Shown here: positions 25,896-43,600 of the stretch, piece by piece
Layout: every line of letters starts with the position of its first letter
How positions within the stretch are numbered: position 1 is the first letter of the stretch
Assembly: GCF_003576645.1 (NCBI RefSeq)
Contig: NC_044916.1
Coordinates: 33,157,065-33,221,064 of the forward strand
Length of the DNA: 64,000 nucleotides
From: Ipomoea triloba
Taxonomy: Eukaryota > Streptophyta > Magnoliopsida > Solanales > Convolvulaceae
Direction: 5' to 3'
Position numbers and translations under genes: made by a program
Notes under the pieces: model-generated
Told to the model about the DNA's origin: nothing
The model's database searches: none
Seen by the model: the letters and a program-made list of their open reading frames with translations, nothing else

Positions 25896-28800
25896 CGTTT
25901 CTGAAAATTTGAATCGAACGTTTTGTTTTTAGTAACTTTACTTTTTATTTTTCCTTCTTTGTGTCTTTGTCGGAGGTGGATCGACGACAAACAGATCCAA
26001 CAGTAATAGCAAAAGTAGTAAATTCTAGGGTTTAGCACCAGGATAGGGGAGATTAAGGCGGAGAAGGGGATATATCTTCCCTGCGATTTTCCCTTCTCTG
26101 CTTTGAAATGAACTTAGCTGATCAGAGCAGAGGTGAGGGGACACTGGGACAGGGAGAAGACGATGGAGAGAAGTTCTCGATTTCGGGGTCGACTCCCGGT
26201 TGACGTATTTATTTAGCGCCTATTGCGTTATATTGATTTTATTCAACTCCGTATAGGGGAGTATGTATAAACTCCTCCGTATTTATATATAGTAGGGTAT
26301 AGGGTAGGCAAAGAGGTATCCTTCTTACAAGAGCATTCCCAATATCTTGGGGATGTCAACTTACCTTGGTCTTACTCCTATTTAGGGCAAAATTTGAAAT
26401 TTTGTATTTATTAATGTAATTCTTATCTTTGTAAATATTTTTCATTTTTTAAAATAAGTCTTATTATTACATCATCAAATTTATAAATTTTTCATTATTT
26501 ATTCTACATCCCTGCAAATCTTTTTCACTTTCATATTATATTATAAATAAAATAATAAAATAATATTAAAAGAAATTTAAAAAAAAATAAAAAGCAAATG
26601 GTGAAATGATTGCTAGAAATAAAAAATGTCACGTTGTTTCTCTCTTCACTTGCTAAGTTAGCAATTTCTCTATCCCTTTGTTATCCAAGTAGGCTGAAAA
26701 CCCACAAAAAAAAAAATTTCTCTCTTACCACATCATTTAGCAAGGTATTCAATTTATGGAATGAGATTAGTCTAAGCTAGTAATTTGATTAAACTTTACA
26801 TTTTCTTGTTAATTATTGTATCGGCATTTTTCTTCTGTGTCAATCACAATTATCATTATTTACTATTCTTTTACTTTAATGGCAATTGTCCTTTACTATT
26901 ACCATGTATCCTCACTATTTACTGTCTCATATATATTCCAAATTCTAAATCTATCACCTTACAATTTGCATGTTAAGAATTGTTACTACCATTACAAATT
27001 TAGATGTTCGTTCCCTGTACAGTTTATCCATTATTAATTTTATAATTTGTATTTATGGTATACATACAATTTCTATTTGGATATGCAAAGTGTGTGTATT
27101 ATAAGAAGTTAATATTCAAAGTTGAATGTTTTTACGTGAAATGTTAGATTTTATTCTTATTTTATTCTATTACATTACGTGAGTCGTACTTTGATAGAAA
27201 CAAAAAATTAATAAATATTGAAAAGATCTAATAAAAATATTAAAGTTAAGGGGCAAAGTGCATCATAAAGATTATTATTTGACAAATAAAAAAAAACATT
27301 AAACTTAGTAGATATTGTATTTCAAATGATTACATTTTTAGTTAATGTATATAGTTTTTATTTGATTTTTTGTTTTATTTATAGTTTTAACATTAATATA
27401 ATAATAAATGAGATGATAATGTTTTGTTTATAACATGTAAGTAATGCATATATTTATCATGAAGTAAGATACAAATGAAGGTAAACTCATAAAATACAAT
27501 ATTTAAAAAAAAATGAAGTACTTTTAAAATTTAAGTTTACGATTTTAACTGAGAAATTGTATTAAAAAGGATAAAAAGTTGTGTAAGACGGTCTCACAAG
27601 TTTTAATCGTGAGACGGGTCAAATATTTTATTAATGATGTCAACGATTATATCTGATATAAATTGCCGTGTCATAATGACTTTTTTTTTTTAGTATTATT
27701 GACTCTTGTTACAATGTAGTATTGCACAGAGAGCCAATATCGGCTCCACTGAGACTCGAACTCACTCCCTCCCATGTGGGAGTGCAACCGGGTGTCACTA
27801 TATCACAAGGTCTTTGGCAATAATGACTAACTATTTACTCTTCCAATTGAAATTATCATTGCATATAAAATGGACAATGGAATTAAATGTACTATCGTGA
27901 CATTATAATATTTGTGTCACAACACCCATGTTTTTTGAATGTTAAGACAAATCTATAATCATGATATAAATATATGCACTAGGTAAATATTGCTCATATG
28001 TAATAAACACTCATATTTTATCATGTCAAAATTGCATAAGTATAAATAAAACTATTATATATAAATAAAATTGAATTTATTTATTTTGTTAAACACTCAT
28101 AATTATTTACAATGTATTTTTCAATCAAGTATCAGGTTGTTCTTGTGATGTTATTCCGAATGGTAACATAAACAAGAAAACAAATTCAATGGGATAGTTC
28201 GTGGCAAGTGAGATATCTTTGTGTGAAAGAATTTTGGAAAAATCTGAATTCGATTTCATAAATGATGATTCTACTGGACCAGTTCTCATGCCTCTCGAGC
28301 GAATGTGAGTGGTGGATCCATACCGTTAAACGGGCGTAGAAAGACCCCGTGAATTTATAAATAAAAAAAAATTAAAATAAACAAGAAAAAGAAAGAAAAG
28401 AAAAGAGAGACGCAACCGAGTAACCGATCGAACGGTCCATCTGAGCCGTTTACATTACGGTTCGCGGTCTATACTGCAATCAGTGGTAAAACCCTCGATC
28501 ACTTTCGCATTGCCCTCCCCACCGTCACAGATAGAAAGCTCGTCGGCAGCACAGTGGAGCTAGATTTTCTTCGCTTCATATATCCGTTGTATCAGTTCTG
28601 GTATACTCGATTTATATTATTATTATTTTTTAATAAGTTGAAAGGATTTTCCGATGAATCAGGATTTTTCTGATATATCTTGTTATGTTCTATGTTTTCC
28701 TTTTTGTTAATAACTCAATCATCTTGGATTTATCTGAGATTTAGCTTATAATTTTTCTTCGATTGTGCTGTAGTCTGTCAAATTTGATGTATTTTGCATT

Positions 28801-29065
28801 TTTGCTTTATGCAAAAGTTAGTGCTTATAAATATTCTTAGTGAGAAGGAAGGGTAGATTACTCGTATAGGACAATATCGTATTTCACCTTTCTTCTTTTC
28901 TTAGATTTTGTGTTCTTATAGGGATTCTATGGCACTCTATCGCGTAAATATTTCTGTTTTTATTATGGATGAATATGTTCTGATGAAATTTGGTGATTTC
29001 TTAGCTTGCTTCTGCCTCATTGTTCTCATTTGGCTTTGCTTTCATGGTGAATATAGTAATTGACA
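25896..29065. other. divergent spacer between LARP6 and methionine aminopeptidase 2
   Basis: The left part holds the LARP6 leader and promoter. A TATA-like TATATATAAAT on the minus strand at 26281-26291 is about 390 bases from the LARP6 ATG. The middle (26320-28150) is very AT-rich with a SINE at 27682-27819; the sequence AAGAGCATTCCCAAT at 26331 resembles a transposon end. The right part (about 28400-28600) is GC-richer and is the presumed promoter and leader of the MAP2 gene. A likely 5'-UTR intron opens at GTATAC near 28600 and closes shortly before the ATG at 29066. No other gene is seen. Confidence 0.55.
27682..27819 (-). mobile_element. tRNA-derived SINE with A-tail
   Basis: A 9-bp duplication, ATAATGACT, flanks it at 27673-27681 and 27820-27828. 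On the minus strand it starts TGCCAAAGACCTTGTG, has A-box-like TATAGTGAC, B-box-like GAGTTCGAGTCTC and ends in eleven A residues. It is 138 bp long and belongs to the same family as the copy at 13199. Confidence 0.82.
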
Positions 29066-33019
<3,954 letters not shown>

Positions 33020-33531
33020 TTTTGAGAATTGTAAAACTCTGTTTTATTCAACCTGTTTCTGGTTTGTGTAACTTGAGATTTGATTTGATGATGAAGAGAA
33101 CAGTTGTGGATTGCTTGCACTTATTCCTTCGGCATATCATTATTTAGTGTTGTGCAATTGCAGGACTCACTCTAAGTCTATGAGATGGAAAGAGAACATA
33201 CTCCATAACTTTTCCTTTTGGATTCTAATTTTGTAACTCAATTTGACGATTAGAAGCAAATAATTAAACAGAGATGGCTACTTATCTTTCCTCGATGCTT
33301 GCTTGCTATGGTAATTCCCGTTTACCAAGATGATGGTCGCATGGTTTTAGCATACTTGCCATACCAGTAAGGGCTCCTATAAACCTATTTTGTTAAGTTT
33401 ATGGCAATGCAGTTTGTTCATACAAAATTAATGACTAAGGACAGAGTTATGTGATGTTTTGATGACGAGACATCAAGTCTTTTAATTGAGAAATAGATAG
33501 ACCCTAACATGATCTTCCTAAAAGACACTTA

Positions 33532-33798
33532 GGGTGTGTTTGGTTGGTGGGTTTAGGTATAAGGTATGTGTATCAAAGTGATTGTTATTGTTTGGTTGAT
33601 AGGTTTTAGAATACTACTATGGGTTTGGAATATTAATTGGAAAACTCATACTCTAATGATATAAGGGTTCCCCTTCCTCCTTTTTTTCCCAATTATTAAT
33701 AATCATTCCTATTCCACCCTACTACCAAACATGCAAAATACTTTCACCAAAAACACCCGTACCAATTCCGATTTCCATTCCCAAATAAAAAAACACCC
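33532..33798. mobile_element. Tourist-like (PIF/Harbinger) MITE, copy 1
   Basis: TTA trinucleotides flank it at 33529-33531 and 33799-33801, the 3-bp duplication of PIF/Harbinger insertions. The termini are GGGTGTGTTTGG and, inverted, GGGTGTTTTTTTATTTGG. The 267-bp interior is AT-rich and includes CATGCAAAATACTTTCA, also present in the copy at 55798. Confidence 0.72.
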
Positions 33799-34017
33799 TT
33801 AATACAAATGATAGCAGTCAAAAAACGCAAACTAAGCAGAAACGGAACTTAAAAAAAATGCCTTCAAAAGGCAATTTCGGCCAAGTAACCAGAACCAGAA
33901 CCAAGTTCAATTTTGATGAATGAAATTGGTGTGTAGATTTTTTGGTTGCGAGCTAGATCTATCATTTTTCTCCTTTAGATGTTTTGTCTCGATAATCGGA
34001 AGAGTATGTAGTGTGAT

Positions 34018-34337
34018 CATGGTTGCAGTAGGCGCTAGTCGGGCGGTAGACTTAGCGCCTAACGCCTAAGCGGGCGGTAGACTTAGCGCCTAACGCCTAA
34101 GCGATTCTAAACAGCGACCTATAAAAACAAAAAATTAATTCATGTGTGTGGTGTATGTCATATATTATATTATATTATATATATATATATCTCTTACTTC
34201 TCTTACTTGGGCAAGTTAACTCAGCCTAGTCGGACGAGTTAGGTGCTAGGCGGCCAGCCACCTAGGCGAACGCCTAGGGAGCAATTCGCCTCGGTCTAGG
34301 AACGCCTAACGCCTAGGCAGGGATTTTTGCAACAGTG
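34018..34337. mobile_element. hAT-type MITE rich in CGCCTAGGCG words, copy 1
   Basis: A perfect 8-bp duplication, AGTGTGAT, flanks it at 34010-34017 and 34338-34345. Termini are CATGGTTGCA and, inverted, CACTGTTGCA. The 320-bp body has GC-rich arms built of GCGCCTAACGCCTAAGCG and CGCCTAGGCG words around a TA-rich core. An inverted relative with its own 8-bp duplication is at 52295-52732. Confidence 0.85.
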
Positions 34338-34645
34338 AGTGTGATGTCAACTAGGTGTGCAATTGATTGAACTAGAATTAAGTTGTGTGAAATGAGGGGT
34401 ATCACAGTTCTGGTTCATCAGGCAATGTATAAGCACAAGTTTCTGCATATGAAATTGCTTTGAGTGACCGAAATAGTAGATTACAAATATGAGAGGAATA
34501 CCAGAATTATTTCAAGCCTCACAATAACGCGAATGTTTAAAACAAGAGAGAATAACTTTTATCGATCACTCTAGCAAAAAGAATTGAATTTGTAGGAATT
34601 AGATAGCGCTTTTGAAAGGCAGATAACTTTTGCTAGTCGTCATGA

Positions 34646-35289
34646 TCACAGATCCTTGAAGATAGCAAAGAGATCACCATGGACGTAATCATTGTCCACC
34701 AAACTCACCAAGAAATAAGTCCTTTGAACCTGCAGGAATAATAAGACATTGTCCCTTAGAGATCACAAGAAAGATCACAAGGATTGAGACAAGCAATTAA
34801 GCAGTTAAAGTCACAAACCTCTTCAAGCAACTTTCTGGAGAGATCAGACTCGGGGTATAGCTGACCCCAACCCTTGGACCAGGTTTCAAAAGCCTCATCC
34901 TTCCATATCATAAAGCTAGCAGGATCAACAACTGTTGGTTGAATTATCTCCTTAGCTGGGAAGACCCCCCATGTCACAGCATTCACATCAGTTGTCTTGA
35001 CATTAGAAACCAAAGTTCCTTCTTTATTCACTGCAATGTAGGTGAGAGATGGGAAGGTATTGCATTTATCAACAAGAGCATCTAACTTCTGCTTTGAGCA
35101 GAAAAACTCCAAATATGCCTTCTGATATACATAGCCACCAGCGCCACCCCAACCTGCAAATTAAAGCTGCTATCAAAAAACGAATGAAGAAGTATCTTGC
35201 ATTAAACACAATTAGAAAAATGAGCTATGGCTAAGCTTTTCCTTTATTCTCTTCTTCCTAGGGATGCTTAGAAAAACATCTAATATGTA

Positions 35290-35351
<62 letters not shown>

Positions 35352-38300
35352 CTTTTGTGTGAGAGTGGAGTGGGTCATGTGAATAAAGACAAACAACTGA
35401 AACAAGGTACTGTTTCACTTTACAGGCTATGAATCAAACCCCCACCACCAATGATTCTGTGCAACTCTTTTGGACTAATTAAGGTAGGCTGTAACCCATC
35501 CTAGGACTCTTTGGAAACAAGAATCTACCAATATACATGAAACTTTATTCTTTAAGAAGTTTGGAGGAAGCATATGCCTGAATTAGCATTCAAGAGAAGA
35601 TGAAAATTGGACCGGCAAGCAATTTTATGACTTTTATGAGGTGTTGAAATCAGCATATCAAGAAAAAGGAACAAAAAAATGCTCCCTATAGCCAAATTAG
35701 GTAAAGTTAAGGAAATAGAATAGGGAGGAATAAGGGACTCAGCCACTCATGCTTTCCATATTGACTTGCTAAAAGTGATAGTTCTTACCAACAGAAGGTG
35801 AGTCAGATTTTTCTCCATTAACTGCTGGTTGGCTGTTGATTGTAAGGAATCCTTTTTTGTTAATAGCACCCAACTGTTCATTGATAGTTTTTGTCTCTGG
35901 CTGAAGCCCATCTAATTCAGACCAAGGGTTACTTCTGAGTTTTCCAAGACAGAACTTGGAAAATATCTGATGAGAATAAGTTTCATAAGTACCGTATATA
36001 AACAGGAAGTAGTTCTGAAGCATCCAGTTAAGACAGACTCCAACCTAAAGCATACCTCACAAATATCTTCAATGCCATTCAAAGGAACAGCCCACTCTTC
36101 TTGAAGTTTCTTATCCCGTGCACGTGGCCGCATGAACTGTAGCATATGAAAACAAAATTAGCATAGTATTCTTCTAAACATATCCACTATTTACTTTAAA
36201 ACACAATATTCATCTGATAGAATGACAAGAATAGTATTCTTCTAAACATGTCATACTCTTAGCACTCATGCAATTCATGGGACTTATCTAATCCTCAGGA
36301 GTAAATGAGTAAAATATGCAAATCAGAGGCTTTTTATATAGCAAATATATAATGGCACTTTATCCTGGAGTAGGAAGATACCAGCACTTAATTTTTTTTT
36401 TTTTTTTTAAAAAGGCTTGAGTGGGAGAAGGGGGTTGGGAAGGAGGGGAGGGGGTAGGCAAAAGAACTAATTGGAAAATTGCAATCACTAACAAGAGGGA
36501 ATAAGTTCACACTCACCTGATGGTCAGAAAGGGCTCCATATGATGGATTTCGAGAATCACCCCATCGGCCATGCGGGTATTGATCCCAGCCAATGGTCCT
36601 TGAAATGTAGCTTTTTGGACGATTTGCCCTACCATATTATCAAAATATATCAGATTTGAACTCATTGTTGGGACTGTTTAGCTCAAACATTAGAGGTAAG
36701 GTTCACTTGTGACAAAATAACAACAAAATAAAAGAATGCAGGAGAGAGATTCACTAGTGTACCAAAATATGGGTCGGACATCTTCCTTTACACGAAAAAT
36801 ATTTGTGGGACGCCTCCAAGGTAGTGACCTTGAAACCTTGGACTCCTCTATTAACCCAAGATTCTGCAAGAGAAGTCTATGACATTAGCCCAATCTTCAT
36901 TTTAGCTAAAGGACTTGGGAAGAAGATACAGAAACTAACCATCAATATTGCCAATGCAGATTTCTCCATATTTAATGTATAAAGATGTAATGTCTTAATC
37001 CCACTAGCCATAATCTTCTTGCACATCTCAGTTCCTAGGTGAATTCCATAAGCTTTTACAGCTTCTTCATTGTCCTTAATGGGTTCCAGAGCAGCCATAA
37101 TCTCAGCGGGAATCTAGAACGCATCATCAAAACAAAATTTTTAAGTGCCCTAATCAGAGCTAAAAAGCTCATCAAGACAGTTGGGATTCTGAAACTGTAA
37201 GACATAAAATGAATCAAGTTTCCAATATTACTGTTATTGATATTTTATGAGGATACTCAGAACAATAGGATCTTGTAAATTAAGCAATTCAGTTAGGCTA
37301 CTCAATGGTAAATATAGAGAAAATACAGAGGCTTTGCCCTTGAATGGAGGTTTGAGTTGCAAGTACAGAAATTTAAGACAAAATTCAGAGATATGAGCTT
37401 TTCAGGTGCTTTGCATAGGCATAACTTTTTGGAAGTTCATTGGCATTGCATATGGTATTCAATGGCAATTAATTATCAATACTTGTTCTATCAAGAAAGA
37501 GGACAAAAGCAGAAACTCTTAGGAGTCCATTGCAAAAGAAGCATAAAAACTTTAGCAACAAGTGTGCAATCTGATAAAGGCTTATATGAAATTAATTCTA
37601 AAAAAAGAGCAACTTGGCTTAAGACTGCTATAGCATACCTTGGTTTTGCAGAAGCCAGTCATACGGAGGAAGCCCTTGTAATTGTTAATGGGCATAATAC
37701 CAGGAACAATGGGGCATGTTATTCCAATTTGACGACAATCATTCACAAATTTGAGGAAATTGTCAGTGTCATAGAAAAGTTGAGTAACAATGAGATCTGC
37801 ACCAGCATCCACCTGAAGAATAACTACAGCATTAGTACTAGAAGAACAAATAGAGGATTCAAATCTTTCACATCAACTTATGAGTAATACTACTTTATTA
37901 AAGAAACTAGCAACATAATATGTAAAACACAACCTTTCTCTTGAGATAGGCAAGGTCATTGTTGTATGTCTCAGCAGTAGCCACTCCACTAGCAGGAATT
38001 ACATCAGGATGTGCCTCTGCAGGGGAAGCTCAAAATTTAAGTAACGAATAGTAGTACAACAACGCACGTAAATTTAAGTCGGCATTGTTACGGTGATAGC
38101 GTTGCAGATCATACCTGGATAACCGGCAACCGTGATCCCGAAGTAGTCACCGTATTTTTCACGCATGTGCTTCACCTGCAAAACAAAAACAGGAATTCGG
38201 CCACACAGACAAACGATCAAACACAGAATAGATCCGCTAAACTACGCAGAAGTATGTAATCAAATAAAGGAGATCAGATCCAACAGAACTAAAATATGGC

Positions 38301-38748
38301 CAATTGAAAGGGAGAAAACTGAAAAGCCAGTACTCACGAGGTCCAAGGCGCAGGAGAAGCCGCCTTCGACCTGGACGAACTTGTCCTGGCCGTGAGGCGG
38401 GTCACCGCGGAGAGCGAGGACGTTTTGGATGCCGTTAGACTTGATTGTGTCCAGAGCGTGGTCGATCTTCTCAACAGGCATGTTGGTGCAGGTGAGATGC
38501 ATCATGGTCTCAACGCAGACCATATTCTGCATGCGGTTAGCGATGTCGAGAGTGAGATCGGCGGTGGAGCCGCCGGCTCCCCAGGTGATATCGCAGAAGG
38601 TGGGGTTATGAGCCACCATGCGGTCCATTCTCTCGAACAAGTTCTCAACTCCTTCCTCAGTCTTCGGAGGGAAGAACTCGAAGGAGAACACCACCTTATT
38701 GCCATCGTTCTCCTTGGACAACTCACGGATCTTGTCTATCACCTTCAT
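34646..38748 (-). CDS. MTHFR: methylenetetrahydrofolate reductase
   Basis: Eleven exons in transcription order: 38748-38338, 38175-38115, 38016-37934, 37812-37639, 37113-36940, 36863-36763, 36628-36517, 36136-36056, 35966-35789, 35153-34819, 34729-34646; phases agree and give 597 residues (Arabidopsis MTHFR1 has 592). It reduces 5,10-methylene-THF to 5-methyl-THF, supplying methyl groups for methionine synthesis; plant enzymes are cytosolic and use NADH. The FAD-binding catalytic barrel is residues 1 to about 300, with the catalytic-site block [12 protein letters not shown] (Glu24) and [10 protein letters not shown] (Asp116), and [10 protein letters not shown]. The C-terminal half is the eukaryotic regulatory domain, including [17 protein letters not shown]. 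No transit peptide is present. The ATG opens MKVIDKIRE as in other plants. Confidence 0.95.
35294..35352. repeat. (CT)n(CA)n microsatellite in an MTHFR intron
   Basis: About 16 CT units run straight into about 12 CA units inside the intron between exons 9 and 10 of MTHFR. It should be length-polymorphic. Confidence 0.95.
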
Positions 38749-38897
38749 AACTGCTCTTCCTCTTTCTCTCTGCTAAACTCGCAATGCAGAGTCCAAGCTC
38801 GCACTCGGGATTCGAAATGGAATCGCGACTCCGAAATGAAGGGAAGAAGAGGAGAAAATGGGATGAGAGCTGTAAACTGTAAAGTAGGAACTGCCTT

Positions 38898-38904
38898 TCT
38901 TATA
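38898..38904 (-). promoter_or_regulatory. probable TATA box of MTHFR
   Basis: TATAAGA on the minus strand lies 150 bases before the MTHFR ATG, leaving room for a leader of about 120 bases. Position and sequence fit; no transcript data are available. Confidence 0.4.
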
Positions 38905-40275
38905 CTACTCCGAACTCACCAATCCACCAATCCTTATCAATCCTCTTCCCAAAATTTTCAGATCTCATTTTGGTCATATTACCCAACAACCCCAACAACC
39001 GCGACCCATATTAGTCATTTCACAAGGTCCCGGTATAATTTGTTAGCTCACAACTTGTCACAAGTCACAAGCATATACATTTTTACTATGATTTTATATG
39101 CACTATGTATTAAAATATATTTAACGTTAAAATCTTAATTATATTAAAATATTTTTTAAAAAAATAATACTCTGTAGTGTGTGTATATATATATATATAT
39201 AATATAATTATGATATAATTAATATTATTTAAATAAAATTTTAGATATGATAAATTATTAAATATAATTATCTTATTCTTTAAACAGTAATAATACACAC
39301 CATTCATGTATTTTCCTTTCAATCTTTCTTCCTGACTTAGAGGATGTTTGGTTAGAAAAAAAAAATCAAGAAAAATATTTTTCTTTAGTTTTGAGGAAAA
39401 AATTTCAAGGAAAGTGGGTGGAATTTTGTTTTTCATTGTGTAAAGACATTTTAGTCTTTACATATATCATTCCTCAGCATTCGAAATTCCAATCAAACAA
39501 CAAAATTAATATTCTTACTAATTTTTTCTATCAACCAAACAATGAAATCAATCTTCTTGATAATTTCTTTTTTCATGAATTTTTAATTCCATTTTTCCTC
39601 AAATTGTAATAAATAAATAATTAATTAAAATGCTAAAATATCAATTCTACCAAGAAAAAATGATGGGCGATCTTAGATCTTATTTTAGTGTCGGTAGGTG
39701 CAGAAATTTAAATTTAAATAAATAAAAAATAAATATGTAATTGGAAATTGGAATCTTTATGAATAACGTGGTCGTCAGCAACTCAATGTCACCTTACAGG
39801 GCATTTGGTATTCCATGGAATTTCGAATTGCATTGTTTGGTTAAAGAAAATTGTAATTTCACAAAATTTTACTCATCATGAAATTGTAATTTCTAACTTC
39901 TCAGAATTGAAATTCCAGTCTACAAAATTAAAATTTCACGTTAAATGACAACTTTGTCTTTATTATTATTATTATTATACGAGAGTATTTTTAGTTTTTG
40001 TATCACTTCTTTTCTTTCAATTCTCAATAATTTTATTCTTATCTACCAAACAATAGAATAATGAAATTATAATTCATTCTCCCGGTTAAAGTGGACCATT
40101 TATAAATAATGATTGTGCTTAAAAATAAAGACATTTGTGTTAAACTTATTACATATTCTTTATAGTGTAGTTTAAGTTTCATGTGTGGTTTGTGGATAAA
40201 GACATTTGTGTTTTCCTTGAAACATGTCACAGATGAAAAAATTCCAGTAAGCATGCACGTTTTCCATCTCCAACG

Positions 40276-40386
40276 AAACGAATCATTTAGTATTGACAGA
40301 CACATACTGTTCGTTGAGATGTTAATGATAAAACGAATCATTTAGTATTGACAGACACACATACTGTTAGTTGAGATGTTAATGAC
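40276..40386. repeat. 55-bp tandem duplication
   Basis: Two near-identical units starting AAACGAATCATTTAGTATTG begin at 40276 and 40331 and differ at a few bases. Confidence 0.9.
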
Positions 40387-40692
40387 ACAGTCATCATCAG
40401 ATATTGAACCAAAAAATCAAGCCTCCGTATAGCATAAGTTTCAGAATGGTAGAGTCCAGTAGCCTTTACAAGAATGAATACTGCTAAATATTTTACTTCA
40501 TCAATTATAAATCAGAATCACAACAAAGATTTATCATTATTCTTATCGACCACCCACAATACCAAAACATCCAAAATTTCTCTTCACAGACGCGCTGATG
40601 GTGGGAACTGGAAAGATAATCTATCAGCACTTCATAGCATAACTGGCCGGTAGTAGACTGCAACTCTACGTGTGATGTAAGGCCTTGTGCAC

Positions 40693-43600
40693 TTACGAAA
40701 CTGCTTCAATGGCGCTGCCCAGTGGCCAAGCCGCTTCGACAAGGGAGTTTTGGTATTTGACTTTCTTTACCAATGTGATGTATTGTTGAGGATCTATGCC
40801 TGTTCAACATGCGTGCAAGTATACAATTTAAGAACAGTTAATCTCTCTCTGAATGATATGGTCGTTTTATTGGTTTGCTGGAAACTCAGCATAGCATCAC
40901 TTACCGAAGCCATCAACCAGCAAACTGAACTCGTAAGTAAGATCCATACACAAGTATGGCAAGTTATTTGCATCAATACGAGGAAATTTGGATTTGGCAT
41001 CCTCGAGCCCTGTTGAACAAGCACTTGAAGCCGCACTTCCAAAATCAACTGGACGAACTTTTGCAACAGCCGCATTTGGATCAGCAACAATTCCAACCTT
41101 TGTTTGAACATAATGCAGTCAGCATTATCTAAAATGCACCCGGGCAAATTTGACCAACTCAGGAACAGGGGAAGTTGCTAATACAAGAAAATTCCAGAAT
41201 CAAACAAATCCAGGAAGATTTTGTACCTCAGAAGCTCTGTCAAAGAAAAATGAAGCAACAAACAGATTCTTTTGACCATTGCCTCCACCACCATTCCACA
41301 CCCCTCCAAATGTGCATTTCATGTGAGTGCAAGCTGATCCGTTGACTTTGAGAGCCTTAATAACCACATCCCTACAACTCGTCATGCTTGAACCATAAGG
41401 CGATGGTGATGCTGAATAAACTGCTCCTCCATATTTATAAGACCCTTGAAAAGAACATACAACTATCCTCAATATCCCATTTAATTAAAATTTAAAACAG
41501 AATAAGATATACCTAAAGCATTCTTCATTTCCTCTACATGAGATAAGTAGAATGCAGACAAAAGTGACAGAAGGTGAGTAAGAAATGTAGAATGTAGACA
41601 ATAGCTCACTCCACTATTGCACTTACTAGAAGCCATTAGCAATGAGACTATTTTGTAACATCATTTCCTAGTGGCACTTCCATCAACTTTGATGATACAA
41701 TGTGAATTTTAAAATGAGTTCTTCGAGGGGCGGGGACTACTCACAAAAATACCAACCAGCATTGTAATAGCACACCAACTGTAATATGTTTGAAACTTGA
41801 CATGCAAAAACAAAATAATTGCAGGTCCACGTGCAAATAGTGACTACCTTGATGTCCTGCCAAGATGCAAGGATTGCCAGATTTTTCAGTGACCTTCAAA
41901 ATCTCAGCTCGAGCTGCAAGCAAACCATAGTGCAAATAGCTGTACAAAAAGAGATAGAGATAATATATTTGTCAATAGAAGATGAGGATGACCTAAATAA
42001 TGATAGCATAATAGACCTGGATAACTAGCAAACTATATTCTTTGAGTGGAATGTAAAGCTCAAACCACTTTCATTGGTTACTCTGACATTCTCATAATAC
42101 AGAGTTATCCATTCAAGAATACATACATGAATTCATGAAAGGGCAAGAGACAGACCTGTGGACATAAAGGTGATATTTTTTCCCCTTGAGATACATATCC
42201 TGCACATATCTATCCTCTCCTTTTGATGCCTTTGGCGCCTTTTGAGCATCTGACTCTGAGATGGCATAAGCCATTTGTACAGATCCACCTCCCAGATCAA
42301 CTACTCCAACAGTGTCAGAGTACTCTTTACCCAACTTTCCTAATAGATAATTGATGGTTACCTGCACAGATGGAAACATGCAACAGAAAATTATAAAACT
42401 TCATCTTGTGATTGGACAAGCTATACCAAAGCAGAAGCATTTTGACTAGCTAATGAGCTGATGACTCAACCAAACAAGATTGGCTGTTAGAAGCAGTTTC
42501 TGGACTGTAATATTTCAACTCAGAAATTCAAAGTAATATGATAATATGATATACTGTTTACAAACACTCAATCCCTAACTTGAGAATAATAATCTCCAAC
42601 ATTTAAACTATATGTTTGCCACCAAGACACACTAAACTTAATAAAATTAATTAAATCACAACTTAAACTTCAATACGTTCCCAAAACAAAATTTTCCTAG
42701 AATTCTAAATTTAACAGAAATTGCAGAAAGGCGCCAGTAATGGAGAATTCTATCAGCTATTCTAACACCTAATATGTTCTCAGTAAAATTCAGATCATAT
42801 CTCAGATTTACTTTTATTTCAAAGTAGTGATCTCCAAGAAAACCAATCATGTGATCAAAAGGAACATTCGAATAAGGCTACACGGTTCTATAGCTGTGAA
42901 TTTCAAGCTCATTAGAAATTGGAATCTCTCCAGAAAAATAGCCAAGATTCTCATATTACTCATCTTTTATAAATGGAACACATACTCTATCCCAATTTTG
43001 GGAAACAAAGTAAAGCTTAAAGCCAAACAGCAAGATAGCTAAATTTATAGCTCAGTTGAAGTTCACAAAAGCATGTAAACAAGGCAGCAAAGCGATATTA
43101 ACATACCCACTGGTAAGCACCTTCCTGATTTCCATCCAAAACAGTAACCCAATCAGATCTTGAGTTGAAGTTGCTTTTCTTCTTTAGAAAATCCCTCACC
43201 TTCAACAATAGTATTTAATATAATTTAGTATATAATTGTTTAACCATCAATAACTTCCAAGTAACAAAGAAAGTCATAAATGTAAAACAAGACATGCTCA
43301 CTAAGGAAAATAGGATCTAATTTGGAATCCTAAAGAAATTAATCAAGTTTACCGCTTGCAGGATCTTGTCAGGTGCATCACCTTCCAATTGCCTCAAACC
43401 TGCAGTGGCCTGAGTAATGCATCCATGGACAGCATTAGGGAACAATGCAGGGTACAAGATCACATATTTATACAAGATAATGCGTCATTACGAAGCAGTA
43501 GGATTGATTATAGTTACTAACCCCAACTTTGACTGGGGTGTAGGGGCGCATTTCAGCAGGAACTACAGCCTCTGCCTTCTCAAGAAGTGATGCAAGAGAA

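Larger units (their letters stand above)
33020..34645. other. shared 3' region of MAP2 and MTHFR with two MITEs
   Basis: The MAP2 3' UTR is on the left and the MTHFR 3' UTR on the right. Between them are a Tourist-like MITE (33532-33798) and a hAT-type MITE (34018-34337). No coding sequence is recognised. Confidence 0.6.
38749..40692. other. spacer between MTHFR promoter and apyrase 3' end
   Basis: The first 250 bases are the MTHFR leader and promoter. From 39080 on the sequence is very AT-rich. TTTGGTT-type ends near 39350 and 39800-40070 hint at further Tourist-like MITEs but their borders are not clear. A 55-bp tandem duplication lies at 40276-40386. The last 300 bases are the apyrase 3' UTR. 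No gene is seen. Confidence 0.55.

Noticed and set aside
28260..28350. Possible rRNA or organellar fragment because of AGAAAGACCCCGTGAA
   Set aside because: Only about 16 bases recall the 23S core; flanking sequence does not continue the match, so chance or an unknown repeat is likelier.
38392..39138. 248-codon plus-strand open frame opposite MTHFR exon 1
   Set aside because: It lies on the antisense of a certain exon whose G/C-ending codons keep the opposite strand open; its protein has no family resemblance.
39340..40075. One or two further Tourist-like MITEs with TTTGGTT ends
   Set aside because: Ends resemble the family, but I could not place both termini with a TTA duplication, so no element is annotated.
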